Counted from the stretch's first letter, positions 18,313-27,582 are shown. The stretch is DNA of 64,000 bases from Burkholderia cenocepacia (GCF_014211915.1 NZ_CP060042.1:96145-160144); one strand, 5' to 3'. The notes: generated by a model not told the origin, from the letters alone. Numbers and translations are program-made.

Positions 18313-19121
18313 CAGAAAAGCTCCCCAGGCTGCGAGGCAGTGAGAACGAAGATTCGGTCGATGATGTCCTGGAGGGACATCGTTCCCGAGCCGATCATCG
18401 CGTGGTCGCCGGTCTCTTTCGACGCGATGAAGAGGGCGGGCACCTGCTGGACGCCCCAGACCGACGCCTGCCCGTGGTCAGGCGTCGGGTTCGGAAACTC
18501 GCCAATGCCTCGCCCGTCCAGAGAGACCGGCAGCACGTCAATGCCATAGCGCTGCGCGAGCAGCACAATCGTCGGGGCCATCGCATGGCAGTACGGGCAG
18601 TCCGAGCGGAAGAAGAAAATCAGGCCGTGCTTCTGCGCGAGCGCACGTAGCTGCCCGTCCTGGTCGGAATCCCGGGTCCGGTCGTAGGTATGGACAGCGA
18701 CGTTGTTGGTCGGACGCTTGAGCGAGTAATCGAGGCTCGGGTTCTGCCATACGACGCGGCGCCATTGATCGGCGAAGACAGCGCTCTTTTGCTGGACGTA
18801 CTCCCAGAGCTTGATGTACTCCTTGATGTGCTCGGGCGTCGGGTCCATGTTCGCGACGTCGAGTCGGTGCTTCAGCGCCTCGCGCATCTCATCGGCGGAC
18901 TTGATCTGGTCGAAGTCGTCGGAATCGGTTGGCTTGGCCGCGCTCGCACCTGCCGGCGCCGCAGGCTTGTCGTCGTCGCAGTACCAATTGAATTTCTCCT
19001 GCCCGTCGCAGCTCCAGGCGGACTTGTAGTCCAACCCATCGGCGTGTGCGATCGGCGACACCAGTAGCGCTGCAGGAAGCAGGACCGCTACCGCGAGCCC
19101 GAATCCACGGAATGCGCTCAT
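18312..19121 (-). CDS. traF: TraF, thioredoxin-fold conjugation protein with CPYC, 269 aa
   Basis: The signal peptide is cleaved near AHA-DG. The mature protein has WSCDGQEKFNWYCDDD, the typical TraF N-terminal segment, a helical linker (IKEYIKLWEYVQQKSAVFAD) and a thioredoxin domain with FFFRSDCPYCHAMAP and the cis-Pro region VQQVPALFI. F TraF lacks the CxxC pair, whereas this one keeps CPYC and may be an active oxidoreductase, in keeping with many disulfides in TraN, TraU and TraH. Confidence 0.94.
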   Translation of the reverse strand: MSAFRGFGLAVAVLLPAALLVSPIAHADGLDYKSAWSCDGQEKFNWYCDDDKPAAPAGASAAKPTDSDDFDQIKSADEMREALKHRLDVANMDPTPEHIKEYIKLWEYVQQKSAVFADQWRRVVWQNPSLDYSLKRPTNNVAVHTYDRTRDSDQDGQLRALAQKHGLIFFFRSDCPYCHAMAPTIVLLAQRYGIDVLPVSLDGRGIGEFPNPTPDHGQASVWGVQQVPALFIASKETGDHAMIGSGTMSLQDIIDRIFVLTASQPGELF

Positions 19122-20083
19122 GGCCTGCTCCGCTGCGCGTCGACGTCATAGCCGGCGTCCATCAATTGGCCGAGTGCCTGCTCGAGTTGCACTTCCGCGA
19201 AACCCAGAGACTGCGCAGCCTTGACCTGTTCTGCCGCATCGGCTTGATGCCGCCGCCCTCCGAGAATCCAAAAGAATTGGCTTCGGGCCTTGGGCTTGTG
19301 CAACACCGCCGCCGCGCCCATAAACGCCCGACGTGCGTTCCGCCAGGCGAAAGCCGCGCCAACTACGTTCGAAATGCAATGTCGCTGATATGCAGCAAGC
19401 TCGATCAACTCGTCATCGCGCTGCGCGTGAGGCGGTTCGGCAGGAGGCTGGCTGTCGTGCTGCCAGCCGGCCCCTGTCGACGCCGACGAAGGTGCCGCCG
19501 GGATACTGACGACACCGCTCACTGGCCGAGCCGGTTTGTCCCACTTTGGGGTCGACCATGGCGCACCGGAGAAATGATGCTTCTGGAAGGCTGCGAGGAG
19601 CGCGGCATGGTCGCCGCCCAGGGAACCTGCGATCTCCTTCAGACGGTCGAGGTTGTCGCTTCCATTCCGATATACCCGGGAATCGTCTGAGTAACCGAAA
19701 AACCAGTCGTGCCGATCGAGCATGTCGTAAAACTGTTCGATCGCGGGACGGTGGATCGGCCCCGCCGAGCTCAGCGGCGTCCCGTCAGACAAGTCGACCG
19801 GATCCGCGACCGCGTCGTCATCGAGCTCGATCGTCGTACCGGGCGCCGGCGCCGATCCGTCGACAACAACGAAGCTGCCTTGCCCCGTGACCTGATCGTA
19901 GTTCGTCACGCAAACATCTGCGATCGCGTCCTCGAGCAACACGGAAATGGCTTCGCGCGACGGCGCGGCGCCGCGCGTTACCCGGAAGGTCGCGCGGTCA
20001 CTGCCGGCGCCAGCAAAAAGATGGCTCGGCAAGTCGGGCGCCGGCGCGGCGCGCATGCTGGTGATCGTAATCTGCAGTCTCAC
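19118..20083 (-). CDS. hypothetical protein in the tra operon, 321 aa
   Basis: ATGA overlaps at both ends tie it tightly to traF and the gene upstream. No signal peptide is visible. The middle (residues about 115-180: FYDMLDRHDWFFGYSDDSRVYR ... HHFSGAPWSTPKW) looks like a conserved compact domain, followed by a proline-rich linker and a helical C-terminus (AFAWRNARRAFMGAAAVLHK). It is probably cytoplasmic. Family not recognised. Confidence 0.7.
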   Translation of the reverse strand: MRLQITITSMRAAPAPDLPSHLFAGAGSDRATFRVTRGAAPSREAISVLLEDAIADVCVTNYDQVTGQGSFVVVDGSAPAPGTTIELDDDAVADPVDLSDGTPLSSAGPIHRPAIEQFYDMLDRHDWFFGYSDDSRVYRNGSDNLDRLKEIAGSLGGDHAALLAAFQKHHFSGAPWSTPKWDKPARPVSGVVSIPAAPSSASTGAGWQHDSQPPAEPPHAQRDDELIELAAYQRHCISNVVGAAFAWRNARRAFMGAAAVLHKPKARSQFFWILGGRRHQADAAEQVKAAQSLGFAEVQLEQALGQLMDAGYDVDAQRSRP

Positions 20084-20577
20084 TTCACCTCTCCTTCGCG
20101 GCTTGCGCGACTACGCTCGGCACGCTGCCGTCCGATCGAATCGAGGTGTGTGCGCAACGCGAGAGGCGCGGGCGGAGACCAGACGAGGTCCGCAGCAAGC
20201 GTAATGGCGGCAGCAACGAGCCACGCGACGAACAAGCCGTGACCAACCCGACGAGCGAGCGTAGCGACGGGAACGTCATCAGTCCGCCAGTGCATACAAA
20301 TGGCCGACGGCGAATACTGAGCCGCGGTATCGGCACATGTCCGCAGTCGGATCGTGTCCGGATTCGTGCCGCTTCCAGCAGCCTGTTCGAGCACGGTCGC
20401 TGCCATACCCGTGAACGACCCGAGGTTGAGAACTGCGAGCCCGGCGACTGGGACGGCCGCCGGCACAACGACGAAAGCCACGAAGAGGCGCCGCACGTAG
20501 CAGGGAAGGCTGGCCCGCAGCGCCTGGGCCCAGTCGGAGCGGGAACGCGAAGGGGGAAACATGCTTTCGATGGACAT
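20080..20577 (-). CDS. hypothetical membrane protein in the tra operon, 165 aa
   Basis: The start MSIESMFPPSRS at 20577 has AGGAG ahead. Two hydrophobic helices are visible, about residues 32-55 and 118-138. The loop between them carries two cysteines (RTCADTAAQYSPSAICMHW) and is probably periplasmic. The C-terminus is basic. Overlap with the next gene suggests translational coupling. The family is unknown to me; the layout resembles small inner-membrane scaffold subunits. Confidence 0.65.
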   Translation of the reverse strand: MSIESMFPPSRSRSDWAQALRASLPCYVRRLFVAFVVVPAAVPVAGLAVLNLGSFTGMAATVLEQAAGSGTNPDTIRLRTCADTAAQYSPSAICMHWRTDDVPVATLARRVGHGLFVAWLVAAAITLAADLVWSPPAPLALRTHLDSIGRQRAERSRASREGEVK

Positions 20578-20634
20578 TTCAACGCTCCTGCGTCGTGAGG
20601 GTTTTGAAATCTGCAACCAGTGGCCGGTCCTGCG

Positions 20635-21027
20635 TCACGGTGTATCTCCCGCGGGTTGCGACGGCGCCGCCGGCGTCAGGCCAATCGGCGGGACCTGATC
20701 GCGGCAATAGTTCATCTTCACGTCCAGGCGGCCGCTGGCTTCGCCCGCCTCGGTCTGGACGCCGCGGACGTCGAACAGCACGTCCAGACGCTTGCAGCCC
20801 GGCCGCGGCAAGTCGCCGATCGACCGAGCCGTGACGTAGACCGGGCCGTTGGCGTGCAGCTTGGTGATAAGTGAACCCGCAACGGGTCCACGCAGCGCGC
20901 CAAACGCTGACCCGTGATCAATCGCGTCGATGAGAACCGCACTGAATTCGTCGTAGCTACCGCCGAAAGCCGCGGCCGGCAGCGCAAAAATCGCAGTAGC
21001 AAACGCAGCGGAGACAAGGCGCATCAT
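20635..21027 (-). CDS. hypothetical exported protein in the tra operon, 130 aa
   Basis: MMRLVSAAFATAIFALPAAA is a clear signal peptide; the start at 21027 overlaps the traN stop by ATGA. The mature part (YDEFSAVLIDAIDHG, SLITKLHANGPVYVTARS, RLDVKMNYC) has alternating hydrophobic strands and two cysteines. Position suggests a periplasmic accessory of the TraN/TraF step. No family recognised. Confidence 0.65.
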   Translation of the reverse strand: MMRLVSAAFATAIFALPAAAFGGSYDEFSAVLIDAIDHGSAFGALRGPVAGSLITKLHANGPVYVTARSIGDLPRPGCKRLDVLFDVRGVQTEAGEASGRLDVKMNYCRDQVPPIGLTPAAPSQPAGDTP

Positions 21028-22304
21028 TGGGATACCCCTTTTCCGCTTCCGATCGATTGCCGCACGCGCTGCAGAATCGCGTCCTCGTCGACGGCCTTGG
21101 ACTGGATCGAATTGACGAACTCGGTAAAGTCGATATTCGAAAAATCGATACGCTGGAGTTGGTCGGCCGTGAAGCCACCGCAGCCGGCGAAGGGGATGCC
21201 GAGTTGCGCCTTGCCTTGCTGGTTGACAAGCTTCGCGATCAACGAGTTGAAACAGCAGTAGCTCTTCTTTTCCTCGACGCACACGCCGAGCACGCGCTTG
21301 GAGCAGCCCTGGTTGTACTGGACACAGAGGTTCTGGCCACGCTTCAGACTGAGCACCTGCTCGTCAGGGGAACATGCGAGCCACATCTGGATCAGCTGCG
21401 CAGCGATCTCGGCCGCGAATACGTACGGATTGAAATCTGCAAGCTGAACACCATTGGTGAGGGAGAACGAAAAACTAAAGCCGTAGGCACCAAAGGTTCC
21501 GGAGGTAGACAACGCCCTGTCCGCCCATGCGCCCATCTGCAAGAGACCAGAGTTCACGATCGAGCTATCGACCGTTTCGTACAGCTGGTCAAAGACATAC
21601 TTCGACCCTAACGCGATGCCCTGCTTCGCCGCCGTTCCGCCAACCGACAGTCCAGCGCTGACCGCGGCGCTTCCGATCGCGTTGTTCGAGTAAGCGGCGC
21701 CGCCGCCGTTGCTGGTGCAGCAGCTCTTGATCTCGAGGCCGCCCAGCACCTTGATCGAGCAGCTGCTGTCGTAGCCTTTGAAAATGTTCACGTTACCGCC
21801 ACCGACACCGTAGGCGCCGGCTTCGCGCCCGGTTTCCAGCCCTGCTACGACCTTGCCGAGCGCGCCGTCCGCACCACTGCTTGACGAGAAGCATCCGGCA
21901 CCCGGTGCGCACATCGTGTTCGTGCATTGGGTGACGGTCGTCGTGTGCGCCGGAGTATCGAGACACTGGTACGTGTACTGCATCGTGTCGCAGCTTCCCT
22001 GCACCGCGTCGTTGTATGACACACACTGCTGGTTCACAAGGCCGCAGCCTTGCTGCTGCAATGGCGTGCAGTCGTTAACGGTGGAAGCGGCTTGGCATTC
22101 GTAGGTATCCTGGTAGTTCCAGCAATCCTGGTAGAGCGGAATCCCGTTGATGACACGTGTGCCGGCCGGCTCGATGCAGGCTGAACCAGTGCGTTGGCAG
22201 GTGGGCGCGGCATACGCTACCGGCGCGGCGAGCAGGGTGACCGTCATTACACTGCCGACGAGGGTGAACGCACGCGCGGCGAACATGAGAGCGCGGATAT
22301 TCAT
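21024..22304 (-). CDS. traN: TraN-like protein, C-terminal-type half (second traN gene), 426 aa
   Basis: The start at 22304 overlaps the first half's stop by ATGA; a signal peptide ends VAYA-AP. Cysteine-rich motifs typical of the TraN C-terminal part are present: EPAGTRVINGIPLYQDCW, DTYECQ, QQQGCGLVNQQCVS, SCCTSNGGG, CSPDEQVLSLKRGQNLCVQ and EKKSYCCFNSLIAKLVNQQG. TraN is the outer-membrane adhesin that stabilises mating pairs by contacting recipient porins. The upstream gene (22301-23590) carries the N-terminal-type half. Confidence 0.88.
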   Translation of the reverse strand: MNIRALMFAARAFTLVGSVMTVTLLAAPVAYAAPTCQRTGSACIEPAGTRVINGIPLYQDCWNYQDTYECQAASTVNDCTPLQQQGCGLVNQQCVSYNDAVQGSCDTMQYTYQCLDTPAHTTTVTQCTNTMCAPGAGCFSSSSGADGALGKVVAGLETGREAGAYGVGGGNVNIFKGYDSSCSIKVLGGLEIKSCCTSNGGGAAYSNNAIGSAAVSAGLSVGGTAAKQGIALGSKYVFDQLYETVDSSIVNSGLLQMGAWADRALSTSGTFGAYGFSFSFSLTNGVQLADFNPYVFAAEIAAQLIQMWLACSPDEQVLSLKRGQNLCVQYNQGCSKRVLGVCVEEKKSYCCFNSLIAKLVNQQGKAQLGIPFAGCGGFTADQLQRIDFSNIDFTEFVNSIQSKAVDEDAILQRVRQSIGSGKGVSQ

Positions 22305-23590
22305 TGTGCCGCCCGCTGTTCGAACGAGCTGCACTGGTCGATCCAGTTCGGCGTGCAAGTCGCGGTGCAGATCTGGTTCAGCGTGAGCTGAACTCGGGCC
22401 TGCCCGCCGCCCTGGAAACCGTACCCGCCTATCGCCGCTTGAATCTCGACGGTATTGACGCCCTCGTGCAAATACGAGCGGATGTCGGTGTTGGGCGCAA
22501 TGGTCGACGGGTTCCCCTCGTACTCGCTACCGAAGGTGAAGAACGGTCGATACTCCGTGAGACCGCCATCTGCCGTAAAGGCAGTTTTATCCGAACACAC
22601 GCTCCGAATGCCGTTGTAAATCAAATTGTGTGTGAAGGTCACACTAGGCGAGGACGCGGCAAGATAGCCGGTGGTCTGCCGTCCATCAATACCGCCGGAC
22701 GACGCCGGCAGCGTCGCCACTCCGCATTGGAGAATGCGCCCGCCGTCCGGCGCATCGGTGTAGACCGTGACGCCGTTAATGTCGACGCTGCGCAGCGTAT
22801 TGTTTGCCGTGATCTGGCTGATGACTGCGGTACCGATCTGACCAAGGTTCTGGACGCTGAAACTCATCGAGCCGGACACGGTCAGTCCGTTGTAGCCTGA
22901 GTTGTCGTGATAGCCCGTGTCAGCGCCGAAGTTCCAGAGCGCAGAGTTCGATGCCAGGCGCGCGGCAAACCCGCCGGTGAAGCTTCCCTCGACGACCCCG
23001 CCAGCGGCGCAGCCTTGATAGGGTTCGGTGCAGACGGGGTCATTGATGCGGTTGCAGGTATAGGTTTGCGTACCCACGGCCTGCTCGCAGGTTTCCTTCC
23101 GGTAGGTCGCCGGCACCGTCGACGTCACGTTGTGGCAGTCCTGCGAACTCGTCGTAGACCCGGGGTTATTGATCGTGCCCTTGCTCCCGGTCACGATCGG
23201 ATCGCTCGCGGTGATCGGCATGCGATTGGGCGGCTTCTTCGCGAGGTAATTCACGGCATCGCATTCCTGACGCCAGTAGGCACTCGGGTTCGCTGGCTGC
23301 GTCGAGCAATCCGCTTCCTTCCCTGACCCGGCCGGCCCGAGACTGCCCTGCCCACCGCCATACAGCGGCGTCAGCTCGCCGTCCTGGTTCGTGTAGTTCG
23401 GCACGTTCGAGCTACCGCCACTGATGCTTCCGTGAGCCGCGTTCATTCCTGACTTACCGAACGACTGGCCTTCAGTAAACGCAGTCCCGGTAGATGGGGC
23501 GTCCGCAGCAGCGCACACGGCGACCGCAGCCAGAGCGGTCGCGATGGCCAGTGGTGCGCTTCGGCGCAGGGTTGCCCGCATTCCGTTCAT
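22301..23590 (-). CDS. traN: TraN-like protein, N-terminal-type half (first traN gene), 429 aa
   Basis: The start MNGMRATLRR at 23590 overlaps the trbC stop by ATGA; a signal peptide ends VCAA-AD. The N-terminus (GTAFTEGQSFGKSGMNAA, YWRQECDAVNYLAKKP) and the cysteine region (TYRKETCEQAVG, TYTCNRINDPVCTEPYQGC) resemble the front of TraN. A beta-rich domain follows (SGSMSFSVQNLGQIGTAVI, HEGVNTVEIQAAIGGYG) and may be the recipient-contacting tip. With the next gene it reconstitutes a TraN-length product split in two secreted chains. Confidence 0.82.
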   Translation of the reverse strand: MNGMRATLRRSAPLAIATALAAVAVCAAADAPSTGTAFTEGQSFGKSGMNAAHGSISGGSSNVPNYTNQDGELTPLYGGGQGSLGPAGSGKEADCSTQPANPSAYWRQECDAVNYLAKKPPNRMPITASDPIVTGSKGTINNPGSTTSSQDCHNVTSTVPATYRKETCEQAVGTQTYTCNRINDPVCTEPYQGCAAGGVVEGSFTGGFAARLASNSALWNFGADTGYHDNSGYNGLTVSGSMSFSVQNLGQIGTAVISQITANNTLRSVDINGVTVYTDAPDGGRILQCGVATLPASSGGIDGRQTTGYLAASSPSVTFTHNLIYNGIRSVCSDKTAFTADGGLTEYRPFFTFGSEYEGNPSTIAPNTDIRSYLHEGVNTVEIQAAIGGYGFQGGGQARVQLTLNQICTATCTPNWIDQCSSFEQRAAQ

Positions 23591-24375
23591 TCGACATCCC
23601 CCAGTGCACGGAGATATCGCTCGGCGATCCCCCCGTAGGTAGGGCTGTGATCGACGATCTGGCGCAGGGCATACGCGGGCGTCACGTCTCCCGACAAGGA
23701 GACGTACGACGCCGGCAGCGCACATCCGCTGCTGTCAACCTGATTGTTGGCGTCTCCACCGCGTGTGACGACATAGGCGGGCACACGGGCGATGCGATAC
23801 TGCGTGAACGCCTTCGGGTTGACGACGATGCCGCCGGACGCAATCCCCAGCCTCTGCATTTCCGCGGCCGTCGCCTTCAGTGAGTCGTTCTTGAAGCCCC
23901 GGAACACCACAGTTCCGCCGGCCTGATTCATGGTCTTCACCAGGCGTACCAGCGAGGCAGCGGGCATCGAGAAGCTCGCGAACGCGACGAAGGAATCGGT
24001 CACACGACGCTGCGTACGGCTTTCGTACCGTTTGGCGACGGCGAACGGGTCGGCACCGGCGGCGGCTGGCGCCGGCGTCGGCAGGTTCGGGAACGCGTTG
24101 CCATCGTGAGCTGCCTTTGCTGCAGCCTGGGCCATCTGCCGATCGCGACTGCCCTGGATACGGCTCATCTCGGCATCAATCGCATCCGACGATGGCATCA
24201 CGCCGCGGTAACGCGCGGTGCCGCTGGCTGCCTCATCGAAGGTCGCTCGGCGCGTGGTATTGATCTGTTGCTGCTCACGCGCGAGCGCGTGATTCGACAC
24301 GGTTTGTGCCGACACGTGAACGGCCGCGAGGGCGATCGTGCCGGCGGCTACGATGGAGAAAGTGAGCCGACTCAT
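23587..24375 (-). CDS. trbC: TrbC, F-type pilin assembly protein, 262 aa
   Basis: The start MSRLTFSIVAAG at 24375 overlaps the traU stop by ATGA; a signal peptide ends VSA-QT. The C-terminal TrbC_Ftype domain is clear: VAFASFSMPAASLVRLVKTM, AGGTVVFRGFKNDS, VVNPKAFTQYRIARVPAYVV and YVSLSGDVTPAYAL. F TrbC is a periplasmic pilus-assembly factor of the same length class. Thioredoxin-like fold without CxxC. Confidence 0.94.
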   Translation of the reverse strand: MSRLTFSIVAAGTIALAAVHVSAQTVSNHALAREQQQINTTRRATFDEAASGTARYRGVMPSSDAIDAEMSRIQGSRDRQMAQAAAKAAHDGNAFPNLPTPAPAAAGADPFAVAKRYESRTQRRVTDSFVAFASFSMPAASLVRLVKTMNQAGGTVVFRGFKNDSLKATAAEMQRLGIASGGIVVNPKAFTQYRIARVPAYVVTRGGDANNQVDSSGCALPASYVSLSGDVTPAYALRQIVDHSPTYGGIAERYLRALGDVE

Positions 24376-25403
24376 TGGCGCAGGTCTCCGAGGTTCGCAC
24401 CCATGCAGCAGTTGCGCTTGCGGAAAATCTCGTACGCGAAGTCCTCCCCCGTGTACGGGATCATTTTTCCGGCGCCCCAGAGCGCCGACGTGCGGCCATA
24501 CGGCTGACAGCACTGACCGTTGATCTGGTCGGTTTGCGCAACGGGGTAGAGCATCGTGTACTTGTATTGGGTCTTGTCCATCACCGGCTGCAGGTAGTAG
24601 CCGCACATGGCCCCGTCACCTGTCGTGCCCCACATCAAACCCTCGCGATGCAGCTTTGCGGTCATGCGCTCGACCAGCAGTGACGACGCCTGGATCGCGG
24701 ACACATGAGCCTGAACGTGGCCGTTGAATGGATAGATCGAGCCGTTGCAGCCTGCGCACCAGAAGAGCAGGTTGCTGCCGAAACCTAGGCTCGAGAGTAC
24801 GCAGTCACCTGCGCACGCGGCCTGGGCGATCGGACTGCCGAACAGGTAGGTCTCGGGCTCGAGGAGCATGGTGAGATCGTCGTCGCTCCACGTCGGATCG
24901 ACTTCGGTCATGTACGCGACATCGAAGCTGCCCGTCTCCATACAGGGGTCGTCTAGCAGGATCTCGGTGTAGTACATGACCGGATCGGTGTACCAGTGCA
25001 CCTGATAGAAGCTCTGCTTGGTGTCGTCCTTCTGCTCGCGCACCTCCCCCTCCGGGGCGTGGATGCCCGGGTTCAGCGAGATCCCGCCGAGCGACACGAA
25101 GCAGTAGGGCGAGCGCGTGACGTCGACGCGCCGGATCGGCTCCCAGAAGCTGAACTTGACGCCGAACGTGCCGTTACAGAAGCAGAGGAATCCTCCCGGG
25201 TTCGGGGTGTCGTCCTGGCCCATATTGAGGAACGTGACGCTACCAATGGCCATCGGGAAAGCGCATTCCCAGCAGATATCCGTGATCGGATTGGCGAATC
25301 GGCCGACACACTGACCCGCATCGGCCGGCGCCGAGAACGAGAAGCAGCTGGCAACCAGCGCGATCGCGAGAATCCAGCGGCGAAGGAGAGGGCCCATGCT
25401 CAT
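24372..25403 (-). CDS. traU: TraU, F-type mating-pair/DNA transfer protein, 343 aa
   Basis: The start MSMGPLLRRWILAIAL at 25403 overlaps the stop of the upstream gene. The signal peptide ends ADA-GQ. It has conserved TraU cysteine motifs (VGRFANPITDICWECAFPM, FLCFCNG, SPYCFVSLGG, NLLFWCAGCNGSIYPF) and ends with CCQPYGRTSALWGAGK, typical of the family. Length matches F TraU (330 aa). TraU is periplasmic and needed for efficient DNA transfer. Confidence 0.96.
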   Translation of the reverse strand: MSMGPLLRRWILAIALVASCFSFSAPADAGQCVGRFANPITDICWECAFPMAIGSVTFLNMGQDDTPNPGGFLCFCNGTFGVKFSFWEPIRRVDVTRSPYCFVSLGGISLNPGIHAPEGEVREQKDDTKQSFYQVHWYTDPVMYYTEILLDDPCMETGSFDVAYMTEVDPTWSDDDLTMLLEPETYLFGSPIAQAACAGDCVLSSLGFGSNLLFWCAGCNGSIYPFNGHVQAHVSAIQASSLLVERMTAKLHREGLMWGTTGDGAMCGYYLQPVMDKTQYKYTMLYPVAQTDQINGQCCQPYGRTSALWGAGKMIPYTGEDFAYEIFRKRNCCMGANLGDLRQ

Positions 25404-26092
25404 GAAAGCAGCTCCCGCATCGCCGGATACACGTGGAAGACGAAGTCGATCAGGTTTGCGCCGACGTGATGGCCAAGGCGATAGACGATCGGCAGGAGGA
25501 TCACTGCAACACCGCCGGTCGCCGCACCGGCAACGCCCCAAGCGGCGACCCAGACCACACGTGACGTTACCGTGGCCAGGATGCCGAGCAGCTTCGCTCC
25601 AATCGAACGACGTGCGGACTCAACAACGCCGGAGACGGGAAGAGGCTCATCCAACTGGACCGTATGGGTCGATTCGACGCCGATACCGAGGGCGCCCTTC
25701 ACCCCCTTCTCGATACGACCGATCAACTCAACGGCTTCGACCTCGCTCAGATGCTCGGCGAGGACCGCAGCAGGACGGTGGATATCATCTACAGCACCCG
25801 CCACAACACGAAAGATTTCCCCGCTGCTGTCTCCTACGATCTGGCGGTCAGGTTGAACGGATAGACGAGCGACCCTGCTGTCGTACGGGCTCGCGCGCCA
25901 GTAGTAAGTCGCGAGCACACCGTTTCCTGAAACGACGACCTGATCATTGGTGACGTCTACGACATACCGCGTCGGCTCGCCTGTCGCATTGAAGTGCTGA
26001 AGAGCAGCAGCGCCGTCGTGGGGCGAGTTCTTCTCGACGACGTCGATAACGGCTGGGTCGGCAGTGAAGTCCAGACGGTCATAGTTGTTCAT
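25400..26092 (-). CDS. hypothetical protein between traW and traU, 230 aa
   Basis: Acidic soluble N-terminal two-thirds (VVDVTNDQVVVSGNGVLATY, AEHLSEVEAVELIGRIEKG) end in a hydrophobic C-terminal segment (about 170-200: LLGILATVTSRVVWVAAWGV, GGVAVILLPIVY). No signal peptide, so likely a cytoplasmic domain anchored by C-terminal helices. Not part of the F operon. Function unknown. Confidence 0.65.
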   Translation of the reverse strand: MNNYDRLDFTADPAVIDVVEKNSPHDGAAALQHFNATGEPTRYVVDVTNDQVVVSGNGVLATYYWRASPYDSRVARLSVQPDRQIVGDSSGEIFRVVAGAVDDIHRPAAVLAEHLSEVEAVELIGRIEKGVKGALGIGVESTHTVQLDEPLPVSGVVESARRSIGAKLLGILATVTSRVVWVAAWGVAGAATGGVAVILLPIVYRLGHHVGANLIDFVFHVYPAMRELLS

Positions 26093-26138
26093 CGCGATTC
26101 CGATAAATTGGGAGGTGACAGGTGGTTTGGTCGCCGGG

Positions 26139-26780
26139 TCAACGCAGTTGCTCCGCAGGTTCTTCCTCGAGAAGCAGTTGGTTGCCGCGCTGGCTGATGA
26201 CGGCCGGCACGCGGGTGATCCCGAAACGCTGGCTAAGTCGACCCTGCTGATCGAAATACACTTGCCGTTTCCACGACTTCGTCAGGTCAAACCACGAACC
26301 AGCAGTCAGGATCGGTTTGATGGAATCGCCGGAGCGGGACGCGAGCGCCTGAACCGCCTTAACCTGAGCCGGATCACGGCCGTCGAAGAACACCAGGCGC
26401 TCGTGCAACGTGACAATGTCGAGCGGATTGATACGCGTGCCGGCGGCGACAATCACGGCGCCCTCGTCATTGGTGACGGGTTTTGCGTACGTGACCGTCG
26501 GATCGATCAGGCGACTCGAGTACTCGCTGACGGTTGAAATGCCCGGCACCGGGGGCAGGGACGTGACGTCATGCAGCGCGCGCTGACGTGCGCGGCGCTC
26601 GACGGTCGCCAGCCCACCATTGGCTCGCAGTTCGAGCAGGCGACGCTTCAACATCACAATTGCGTCATGCTCTGCGATCGGATACGTCGGGCCAACCACG
26701 CCCAAGTCGTCCGCGACCGCGGAGATTGGGGATGCCGCGAGCGTCAATGCCGCGATCCACGTGACGGCCGGGCGTCGCAC
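26139..26780 (-). CDS. traW: TraW, F-type pilus assembly protein, about 213 aa
   Basis: Exported protein with signal peptide WIAALTLAASPISAVA and TraW motifs: LGVVGPTYPIAEHDAI, SEYSSRLIDPTVTY, GTRINPLDIVTLHERLVFFD and a C-terminal RFGITRVPAVISQRGNQLLL segment. It works with TrbC and TraU in the periplasm. The start is uncertain: no ATG lies close to the leader, GTG 26778-26780 is the best fit, and TTG near 26843 would give a longer leader. Confidence 0.9.
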   Translation of the reverse strand: MRRPAVTWIAALTLAASPISAVADDLGVVGPTYPIAEHDAIVMLKRRLLELRANGGLATVERRARQRALHDVTSLPPVPGISTVSEYSSRLIDPTVTYAKPVTNDEGAVIVAAGTRINPLDIVTLHERLVFFDGRDPAQVKAVQALASRSGDSIKPILTAGSWFDLTKSWKRQVYFDQQGRLSQRFGITRVPAVISQRGNQLLLEEEPAEQLR

Positions 26781-26824
26781 AAGCGATCGGAATTGGAGCC
26801 GAGCAACGAGGGAGCAGGTCGACG

Positions 26825-27016
26825 TTATCGCCGTTTCCAATACTTGAAGAACTGAGAAACGAGGGGTGCTACTGCCGTGCAGATATGCCAGGCGCCCACG
26901 AGCATCACACCAAGCCAGACTACGGTCACGACGGCCAGCACGAAATGCATATTCCCGGTGACGAACCCGACGCAAATCAACACGAGAGAAATCAACAAGC
27001 AGACAAGTTCCAGCAT
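26825..27016 (-). CDS. small membrane protein in the tra operon, 63 aa
   Basis: ATG at 27014-27016 with GGAGG about 11 bp ahead. Two tight hydrophobic helices (LVCLLISLVLICVGFVTG and FVLAVVTVVWLGVMLVGAW) and a basic end (KYWKRR). It lies between the S26 peptidase and traW. A longer GTG start at 27064 lacks a ribosome site. Role unknown. Confidence 0.6.
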   Translation of the reverse strand: MLELVCLLISLVLICVGFVTGNMHFVLAVVTVVWLGVMLVGAWHICTAVAPLVSQFFKYWKRR

Positions 27017-27072
27017 TGGAATCTGAGCCTCCAGTCGAAGGGTCGGCCGACGTGATGAGGGCACGGCAGCGG

Positions 27073-27582
27073 TTAAAAAATTTCATAGGCCTCCCCGACG
27101 ATTGCGGTTTGAGGAACGGTGCCGGCTATCGAGTACCGCGAATCGAGGCTGTTCGGATTCGGCGTGGCCACGAAGTAGTGTCCGGGCGGAATCACGCCGT
27201 CTTGGGTCGGAAACAGCGCCATCCCTGCAAGCGAGAGCGGCTTGGCGTAGCCGATATAGGTCTGATTGACCCAGACGTCGCGACCAACGACGTGCACGAC
27301 ATCGCCAGGCAAACCAGCCACGTGTTTGATGAAGGTCAGTCCCGCGGGGTAGGTCGCCCCACCGTGCCACCGAAATGCGATGGTGTCGCCGAGGCGCGGC
27401 CGACAGGGGCCCTTGCGAATGAAGTAGAGCGTCCCCGGCAGACTCGTCGACATGTTGAACGTCAGCCCATACCAGGGCGTGAGCCCCCATGCGACAGCCG
27501 CCACGATCGCCAGGGCGACCACGGTGCGAACAAACCGCCGATAGCGAGCCAGGCCGCTGGTGTAGGCGACGAGCGCGATCAC
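27073..27582 (-). CDS. S26-family signal peptidase (TraF/TrhF type), 169 aa
   Basis: A type I signal-peptidase-like protein, as in RP4 TraF and R27 TrhF, which processes or cyclises pilin. One N-terminal membrane helix (ALAIVAAVAWGLTPWYG) precedes FNMSTSLPGTLYFI with the catalytic Ser, and TFIKHVAGLPGDVV with the catalytic Lys. The C-terminal box is HYFVATPNPNSLDSRY. F itself relies on host LepB, so this gene places the system with R27/Rts1-like variants. GTG start overlaps the upstream stop (GTGA). Confidence 0.92.
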   Translation of the reverse strand: MIALVAYTSGLARYRRFVRTVVALAIVAAVAWGLTPWYGLTFNMSTSLPGTLYFIRKGPCRPRLGDTIAFRWHGGATYPAGLTFIKHVAGLPGDVVHVVGRDVWVNQTYIGYAKPLSLAGMALFPTQDGVIPPGHYFVATPNPNSLDSRYSIAGTVPQTAIVGEAYEIF

